DNA of 64,000 bases, taken from Rhineura floridana (taxonomy: Eukaryota > Chordata > Lepidosauria > Squamata > Rhineuridae). A program made the translations under genes and the position numbers. Location of the stretch: positions 185,169,434-185,233,433 of the forward strand of contig NC_084484.1 in assembly GCF_030035675.1 (NCBI RefSeq), given 5' to 3'. The notes beneath the pieces are model-generated. The model did no database searches, was not told where the DNA came from, and was given only the letters and a program-made list of their open reading frames with translations. Shown here piece by piece: positions 26,701-35,700 of this stretch (position 1 is the first letter of the stretch; every line of letters begins with the position of its first letter).

Positions 26701-29700
26701 GTAAAGAAGTACTTCCTTTTGTCTGTCCTGAATCTTCCAACATTCAGCTTCTTTGAATGTCCACGAGTTCTAGTATTATGAGAGAGGGAGAAGAACTTTT
26801 CTCTGTCCACTTTCTCAATGCCATGCATAATTTTATATAATAATAATAATAAAATTTAATTTTTGTGTCACCTATCTGGCCGAAGCCACTCTAGGCGACG
26901 TACAAACTAAAATTCAGTAAAATACAATACAATACAGATAAAATACAATGAAGTCATTAATCACAGCAGCATGAGATCAGTTAGGGCAATCAATAGATAA
27001 TAAGTATCCCAAAAAAGTTAGCCCTCCCCGGAAATCCTAAAGGCCTGTCCAAAGAGCCAAGTTTTTAAGGCCCGGCGGAATGTATCCAGGGAAGGGGCAT
27101 GGCGAAGATCGAATGGGAGGGAGTTCCAGAGAGTGGGGGCCACCACTGAAAATGCCCTCTCTCTAGTCCCTACCAACCTAGCTGTTTTCGTTGGTGGGAC
27201 TGAGAGAAGGCCCTGTGTGGCTGATCTAGTTGGGCGGCTTAATTTGTGGTACTGGAGGCGCTCCTTCAGGTAAACTGGGCCGAGACCGTATAGGGATTTA
27301 AAGGTTAATACCAACACCTTGAATTGGGCCCGGAAAACAACTGGAAGCCAATGTAGGTGAAATAATACTGGCGTGATGTGATCACGGCGGCGGCTGTTTG
27401 TAAGCAACCAAGCCGCCGCATTCTGCACCAGTTGTAGTTTCCGGACCGTTTTCAAGGGTAACCCCACGTAGAGCGCATTGCAGTAGTCTAATCGAGAGGT
27501 GACCAGGGTATGTACCACCAGTGGGAGCTGATGAATAGGGAGGTAGGGTTGCAGCCTCCGTATGAGATGTAATTGGTACCAAGCTGCCCGGCTCACTGCC
27601 GAAATCTGAGCCTCCATGGACAGCCTGGAATCAAGAACCACCCCGAGGCTGCGGACCTGATCTTTCAGGGGTAAACTTACCCCATTAAGCTGTAGGTCAA
27701 CAGCACCCAACCTCCCCCTGTCACCCAAGTAGCACCTCGGTCTTATCAGGATTAAGCTTCAGTCTGTTCCTTCCCATCCACCCACTCACAGATTCCAGGC
27801 ACTTGGACAAGTTCTCCACAGCCATCTCTGGTGAAGATTTAAAGGAGAGATAGAGCTGCGTGTCATCAGCATATTGGTGACATCGCAGCCCAAAACTCCT
27901 GATGATAGCTCCCAGCGGTTTTACATAGATGTTAAATAGCATGGGAGAGAGGATAGAGCCCTGTGGCACTCCACATGTGAGGGGCCAAGGGTCTGAAACC
28001 TCATCCCCCAATGCTACCTGTTGATGCCTGTCAGAGAGAAAGGAACGGAACCACTGCAAAACAGTGCCTCCTATTCCCAATCCTTCCAGGCGATCTAACA
28101 AGATACCGTGGTCGACAGTATCAAAAGCCGCCAAGAGATCCAGGAGGACAAGAAAGGTGGATTCTCCCCTATCTAATGCCCTCCTCATATCATCCACCAG
28201 AGTGACCAAGGCTGTTTCAGTACCATGTCCAGTCCTGAAACCCGATTGGTATGGATCCAAATAATCCGTTTCATCCAAGTGTGCTGACAACTGGCCAGCT
28301 ACCACTCGCTCATGACTTCTATCATGTCTCCTCTGACCCGCCTTTTCTCTAAACTAAGAAGCCCCAAATGCTGCAACCTTTCCTCGTAAGGGAGTCGCTC
28401 CCTATCTTCAAAAAGGGCAAAAAGGAGGAACTGGGGAACTACAGACCAGTCAGCCTGACATTGATCCCTGGGAAAATTCTGGAGCAGATTGTAAAGCAGT
28501 CAGTTTGTATGTACCTTGAAAACAATGCAGTCATTACTAGAAGCTAACATGGATTTATCAAGAACAAATCCTGCCAGACTAATCTTATCTCATTTTTTTA
28601 TTGGGTAACCTCCCTAGTAGACTGTGGGAATGCTGTGGACATAATATATCTCAACTTCAGCAAAGTTTTTAACAAAGTGCCCTATGATATTCTGATGAGT
28701 AAGCTAGCTAAATGTAGGCTGGATGGAACAACTACCAGGTGGATCCACAGTTAGCTACAGAATCATACTTAAAGAGTGCTTCTCAATGGTTCCTTCAAAA
28801 AATGGAGCGAAGTAATGAGTGGGGTACCGCAGGCTTGGTCCTGGGTCATGTGCTCTTCAACATTTTTATTAATGACTTGGATGAGGAGGCGCAGGGAATG
28901 CTTATCAAAGCTGCAGATGATACAAGCGTGGGAGGGATAGCTAGTACCTTGGAAGACAGAAACATAATTCAAAGTGACCTTGATTGGCTGGAGCATTGGG
29001 CTGAAAACAACAGGGATGAATGAAATTTAACAGGGATAAGTGCAAAGTTCTACACCTAGGAAAAAGAAACCAAATGAATAGTTATAAGATGGGGGATCAG
29101 GGGTGTAGCAAGATAATTTTCATTGGGGGGCAGAGACAAAAGTTGGAGGCAGAAGGGTTGGGGCATTGGTCACTATAAAAGAGATTTCTGGGGGGAAAGG
29201 TTTTCATAGGTAATGACAAACCCCTCCCCCAATTTATGCATTTTAATTAGGAACTATGGCTTGTGAAGTTTACAAAAAAGCAAATCAATTTAAATACAGT
29301 ATTTTCCACATGCAATAACAGTGACAAGGATGTCATCCTCCCACAATGATCTGAACTGTTAATAGTCTAATATGCCATGATTTCTCTGCAAACTTGCAGA
29401 GGAACTGTTCACTTGAAATTCCTTCAAGTATGTTACTTTCAAAAGCCAAGATTACTAAGTTTGTTTTTCTGTGATGAACCATTGAACACCCATATGGTGT
29501 CAACACGTGTCAAAGTTGAGAATGAATTTTCACACATAATTGTAGATGCACCAAAGGTGAATCCTGCAGCTTGCAAAGTATACACGCATGGAAAGGCTTC
29601 CTTGTACAGGTACAATGTTTTAGTCAGCTTGTGAACTGTGAGTTCAGTTCTCCTGAGGCAGCTACTTCCCAGAACTAAACTAAACTACCTAGAATTAGGA

Positions 29701-32700
29701 GTGAGCAGTGAAGTGGCCAAGTTTGCTGACGACACTAAATTGTTCAGGGTTGTTAAAACAAAAAGGGATTGCGAAGAGCTCCAAAAAGACCTCTCCAAAC
29801 TGAGTGAATGGGCAGAAAAATGGCAAAAAAATGGCAAATGCAATTCAATATAAACAAGTGTAAAGTTATGCATATTGGAGCAAAAAATCTTAATTTCACA
29901 TATACGCTCATGGGGTCTGAACTGGCGGTGACCGACCAGGAGAGAGACCTCGGGGTTGTAGTGGTCAGCACGATGAAAATGTCGACCCAGTGTGCGGCAG
30001 CTGTGAAAAAGGCAAATTCCATGCTAGCGATAATTAGGAAAGGTATTGAAAATAAAACAGCCGATATCATAATGCCGTTGTATAAATCTATGGTGCGGCC
30101 GCATTTGGAATACTGTGTACAGTTCTGGTCGCCTCATCTCAAAAAGGATATTATAGAGTTGGAAAAGGTTCAGAAGAGGGCAACCAGAATGATCAAGGGG
30201 ATGGAGCGACTCCCTTACGAGGAAAGGTTGCAGCATTTGGGGCTTTTTAGTTTAGAGAAAAGGCGGGTCAGAGGAGACATGATAGAAGTGTATAAAATTA
30301 TGCATGGCATTGAGAAAGTGGATAGAGAAAAGTTCTTCTCCCTCTCTCATAATACTAGAACTCGTGGACATTCAAAGAAGCTGAATGTTGGAAGATTCAG
30401 GACAGACAAAAGGAAGTACTTCTTTACTCAGCGCATAGTTAAACTATGGAATTTGCTCCCACAAGATGCAGTAATGGCCACCAGCTTGGACGGCTTTAAA
30501 AGAAGATTAGACAAATTCATGGAGGACAGGGCTATCAATGGCTACTAGCCATGATGGCTGTGCTCTGCCACCCTAGTCAGAGGCAGCATGCTTCTGAAAA
30601 CCAGTTGCCGGAAGCCTCAGGAGAGGAGAGTGTTCTTGCACTCGGGTCCTGCTTGCGGGCTTTCCCCAGGCACCTGGTTGGCCACTGTGAGAACAGGATG
30701 CTGGACTAGATGGGCCACTGGCCTGATCCAGCAGGCTCTTCTTATGTTCTTATGTTCTTATGTACCCTGGTTTCCTTTGCCATGCCAGGAAAGCAATTAA
30801 GAGAAGTATCACTTTAAAAATTAAATTAATACCTATAAACATCACTTTCCATAAGGAAATGCTTGACAGCATGTCACGTAGGAACTGTATGTCTCTCCGA
30901 ACTACATATGCTGAATCAACTGCACACACAATCGCTGCTCTACAGAAAGGCCCTGGGCAGAAGCTAACACTGTTTCTGATGGCTCTACCAGCAAATCTGA
31001 CACACCCTATTTTGGTAGTACATAAGTTTGCATGAGAAAAGTTAAATTAAAATGAATGATTTATAATGATTTGCACAGTTGGGTGTAGGTCTAAAACTGC
31101 TGCAACTAAGACTCTAGCCACATTATACTCTTCAAAACTGAAATGGAACCAGCTTGAAATAGGGTTGCCAGGTCCATGGCCTAAGACTGATCCTGCATCT
31201 TTAGGAGAAGAGAAAGTCAGCCAAGTGCAGGTGTTCTTGCAACTCTGTAATGGGAAAAACCACAAGGTGGAATTCTCCCTTCCTCCTGCACAACTTTTAA
31301 AGATACAGAAGACCTCTTGGTTGCCAGGCCCGGCCTCCAAGAGGATCTTTAAAAGTTGCACACCTGCACTTGGCTGACTTTCTCTTCTCCTAAAGATACA
31401 GGATCAGTCTCAGGCCATGGACCTGGCAACCCTAGTTATAAGGAATTGCTTAACAAGGTGAATAATAGAATTTAAAAGTACAAGCAACCATTGGTGTGTT
31501 GTATTTAAGTTTGGAACTGCAGATATAAATATGAGTGTCTTTTAGATCTGAGAGAAGTATAGAGGTTTTACATTCCTTGTTTTTTTAGGTTTAAAAAATG
31601 CTGTGTGTTTGGTTGACTACTCTGAGAGCAGGATGATGATGGGCCTTGGCCTGATCCAGCAGGCTCTTCCTGTGATGATTATAAGATGTTATATTTATAC
31701 AAAGGGTACTTGTTGTGGAATCACTTTATTAAATACGAACAGATTCCACATGGGTGAGACAAGTGCACTCTGTGCATGCTCAGGCCAGTTATTTCTGAGG
31801 CTTGTAGTTCCTAATTATCATGTCTCCTTTGGCAGTGCTTACGCTGCATCACACTGATTGGGTAGAATACGGCTTACACATTTTCCTTCTCAATCAGCCA
31901 ATAGGCAAGAACCTTCTTGTCTATACTTTTAAAAAACAAGCACATACAGGATCTGGGGACTTGACTTAAAAATCATTCTCTCTGTCACTGTGTTGTGTTG
32001 GGTAACTTACTCTGGTATCTTTTCAATCAAAGGGGTAGCCAACTAGCCATGGCTTGCGGCAGAAATGAAACAACAGTCAAGTAGCACTTTACAGACTGTA
32101 CTTAGGAACAGAAATGCAAACAATGAAAAATACGAGAAAATATCTGAAAGAAGAGAGTTTAAAAAAAAGGCTAGATTGTGGCTAGACACATTTCATTAAA
32201 TACATAATAGCATAGGGGGAGAATGAAGTTGAAGTATTTGTAAAAACTGCCAGATTCTGACCATAAAATGTTTGACATCCACTAGATTTCCTAATAGCCA
32301 CTGGAGAGGAAACTTTGCTGCCAGAAATGTGCCTAAAAACGCTAGATTTTAGTGGGAAAATCATTTCATTGGCAACAGAGGGGGAGATGCTCAGCAGTGC
32401 ATCACAATACTGTCCTTCCTGCCTTGCCTTCCTCCAACTGCAAACCCTTCGGTTTGCCAGCTCCCTCCCACATCCATCAAGATTTGTGTTCTCTTCATTC
32501 ACACTTTCAACTCTTATACAGTATTTGCTGTGTTTGGTCTCTACACCCTTTTATCCATGAGACAAAGATACTGTGGATTCTTGAGGAGAACTTTATTGAT
32601 CACACCCAGTCACATTCTTGGCCTAATCCCTCCTGACCCTTTTTCCTCTCTCCGAGCTCCTCCCCTAAACTCCCGTGCCCTGCTCAAGACAAACTTCTTA

Positions 32701-35700
32701 AACTCAAACTTATTATTAGCAGAATAAAAAACTGTGTTTGCATTCCCTTGGTGACTTTGCCCTGCTGCTCTCTTTGGATGACTATACTGTATTTCTAAAA
32801 CCTCAAGTGAAGTTTTAAATTACAGCAATGTTAGAAATTTGGGGACTGGATTAAAATTTCATTTGGAGGGGGCAGAATTATCATTTGGGGGGCAATGCCC
32901 TCTTTTGCTCCCCCGTCGCTACACTCCTGTGGGGAATACTTGGCTCAGCAATACTACATGCAAGAAGAATCTTGGGATTGTTGTTGATCATAAGCTGAAT
33001 ATGAGCCAACAGTGTGATGTGGCTGCAAAAAAGGCAAATGCTATTTTAAGCTGCATTGACAGAAGTATAGTTTCCAAACTGTGTGAAGTATTGGTTCCCC
33101 TCTGTTCGGCACTGGTTAGGCCTCATTTTGAGTACTGCATCCAGTTCTGGACACCATACTTTTAAAAGGATGCAGAGAAACTGGAACAGGTTCAGAGGAG
33201 GGCAACAAGGATGATCAGGGGACTGGAAACAAAGCTCTATGAGGAGAGACTGAAAGAAATGGGCATGTTTAGGCTTGAGAAGAGAAGACTGAGGGGAGAT
33301 ATGATAGCACTCTTCAAGTACATGAAAGGTTGTCACATAGAAGAGGGCCAGGATCTCTTCTTGATCATCCCAGAGTGCAGGACATGGAATAATGGGCTCA
33401 AGTTGCAGGAAGCCAGATTTCGACTGGACATCAGGAAAAACTTCCTAACTGTTAGAGCCATACGACAATGGAGCCAATGACCTAGAGAGGTAGTGAGCTC
33501 TCCAACACTGGAGGCCTTCAAGAGGCAGCTGGACAGCCATCTGTCGGGCATGCTTTATGCTTGGATCCCTGCATTGAGCAGGGGGTTGGACTCCATGGCC
33601 TTAGAGGCCCTTTCCAACTCTATGATTCTATGAAACATTCATAATATTATTTCTTCTACTCTTTAACTTCCTCTCTTGGTCTTTGTTTTTGAAAAAAACA
33701 AAAACAAGAGAAGTCCCTTTTCACTTTGGATTGGCTTGTTTTTCAAGGAGGTTTGCCTGCAGATTTGGGGGATGTATTGACTTCTGTTCAAGTTCTGTCC
33801 GAGCTGAGCATTGAGTTATTTGTTATATTGCCCCCTGGTCTCTGTATGCAGAACTGCTGCAATTTCCCCATTTTTGATCTGTTAGCAACTGATCAAACCT
33901 TACTATCTGTTTTGATTCTGCATTGATTGGTTGTTCCTATACAGAGAATCTAACCCTGTTTAGACTTTCTTCCCTGGATAAGGAAAAGCCTCCCTCTGGC
34001 CTTGCTCTCAGCTGCCGCTCTGAGGTGCAGCCTGGAGGGCCCGGTCTTGCATTGTCTTTGCCAGAGTGGCACATGTGGTGGGGCAGAGCTGCTCTCCTGA
34101 TACTGGTGGTGCTGCTGCTGCTTCCCTAGATAGTGGGCAGGGGTGGTGGTGAAGTCAGGCCCATGCACCCATGCAACTTTGACCTTGCCATCACTCTGCC
34201 CCTAGATAAGCAACAGTGAGCTGATGTCGGGAGAATGTCTCCACCCTGTCATACATGCTGCTACTGCTTTTTACCTCATCCATGCCATCTCTTTTATCTC
34301 AGTCCAATTTAACCATCTATTAACCTTTCTACAACTAAGGCGACATCCACACTGTACATTTAAAGCAAGCATCACACACTTACACACCCCAGAATCCTGA
34401 GAACTGTAGTTTACCACTCACGCAGCTTACAATTCCCAGCATCCTTAATAAATGACAGTTCCCAGGATTCTTGAGGGGCAGCCATGTGCTTTAAATGTAT
34501 GGTGTGGGTGTGACCTGAGTCTTTTATTATCTGCATGTGGATGTTGTTTGTTGTTCAAGTTGTCAATAAAGGTGAAGAATGAGTTACATGAAAACGTGGA
34601 TTGGATGTGAGTTTAGCTGACTGGAATAGACACACAAGCTGGCATGTACTGAGGCCAGATCAATTCTTCCATCCACCAAATGACCAAACTTTCTCCTTGC
34701 TGGCTTTCAGTCACCTGGTCCCATACATAGCCCGCCTTTCAATCAAAAATATTTTCAAACCAGGGTACAATTACAAAATTAACAACAGAAATACAATTAT
34801 AAAACTGAAACAACAAGGCAGGATGAAACCAAGAGCTAGCACTGGAAAAAATAATAAAACAATAGTCATCATAAAAAGCCTGCCTGAAACAGCAGGCTGC
34901 CTGGCCATTTCAAAGGGAAAAGCTCCTGGACTGACCTTGCAGCAGTGGAAAGCTGGTTCTAAAACCTAGGGGCCACCACCAGTCTTCTGTTCATCCATTC
35001 CCCCCCTCCACTCCGCTGCCAAGCTGGTAGATGGGGGACTGGTTTTGCACCCAGCCTCCTTCAGAGAAACACATCAAGCTGCAAAGCCTTATGTTGCAGG
35101 CAGAAGGGCTAGGCAGCTGGGGTGTGTGTGTGGTTCTGGTTGCCAAATATCTGTGGACTATTTACGATTTTTTTCTCAGTGGCCTGTATTGGCCTAAGCT
35201 ATGTCCATCTGTGTGTCAGCATGTGACTGTGTGTTTGTGTCTGTGTGTGTGATTGTGTGTGAGATTGGACATTGGAGGCCTTCAAGAGGCAGCTGGACAG
35301 CCATCTGTCGGGTATGCTTTAAGTTAGATTGCTACATCGAGCAGGGGGTTGGACTTGATGGCTTTATAGGACCCTCCCGACTCTATGATTCTATGATTTT
35401 ATGCTTCTATGATTGTATGCATGCATCTGTAACTATGTCTGTGTGATAGCAGGCTTGTGTTTCTCTCTCTCTCTGTAAAACTGTGAGAGTGAGAGAGATG
35501 CTGTGACTATGCCCACTTTTGCACGGCTTCCACTTCAAGATTGGCTGACCGCAAATGGCCCTTGGAGAGATGGCTGACCACAAATGCAGCCCTCAGCTAA
35601 ACAAAGCTAGCCACCCCTGGCCTAAGGGATTTTTTTTCTTACGCCGCACAGGGCAGGTATGAGGCATGAAGTTAGATAGAGACTATAAATCAATAAGCGT

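Larger units (their letters stand above)
29098..32929 (+). mobile_element. 3.8-kb hAT element with TIRs and 8-bp duplication
   Basis: The ends CAGGGGTGTAGC and GCTACACTCCTG are inverted repeats with one mismatch. The flanks TGGGGGAT (29090-29097) and TGGGGAAT (32930-32937) form an 8-bp target duplication, as hAT makes. Removing it rejoins the old CR1. No transposase is recognisable. It carries a young CR1 (29688-30762) and a palindromic MITE (31160-31434). Orientation is arbitrary. Confidence 0.85.
25800..33636 (+). mobile_element. Old CR1 LINE (plus) in three pieces
   Basis: Consecutive parts of one CR1 lie at 25800-26360, 28402-29097 and 32930-33636. Translated landmarks are LHPRVLKELAEELSEP and DDWRRAN (piece 1), FKKGKKEELGNYRPVSLTLI and HVLFNIFINDLDEEAQG (piece 2), then CKKNLGIVVDHKLNMSQQCD to AIRQWSQ (piece 3). 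It ends 'ccaactctatgattctatga', the CR1 (ATTCTATG)n terminus. It carries many stops and frameshifts. The gaps hold a CR1/L2 nest and a hAT element. Confidence 0.9.
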
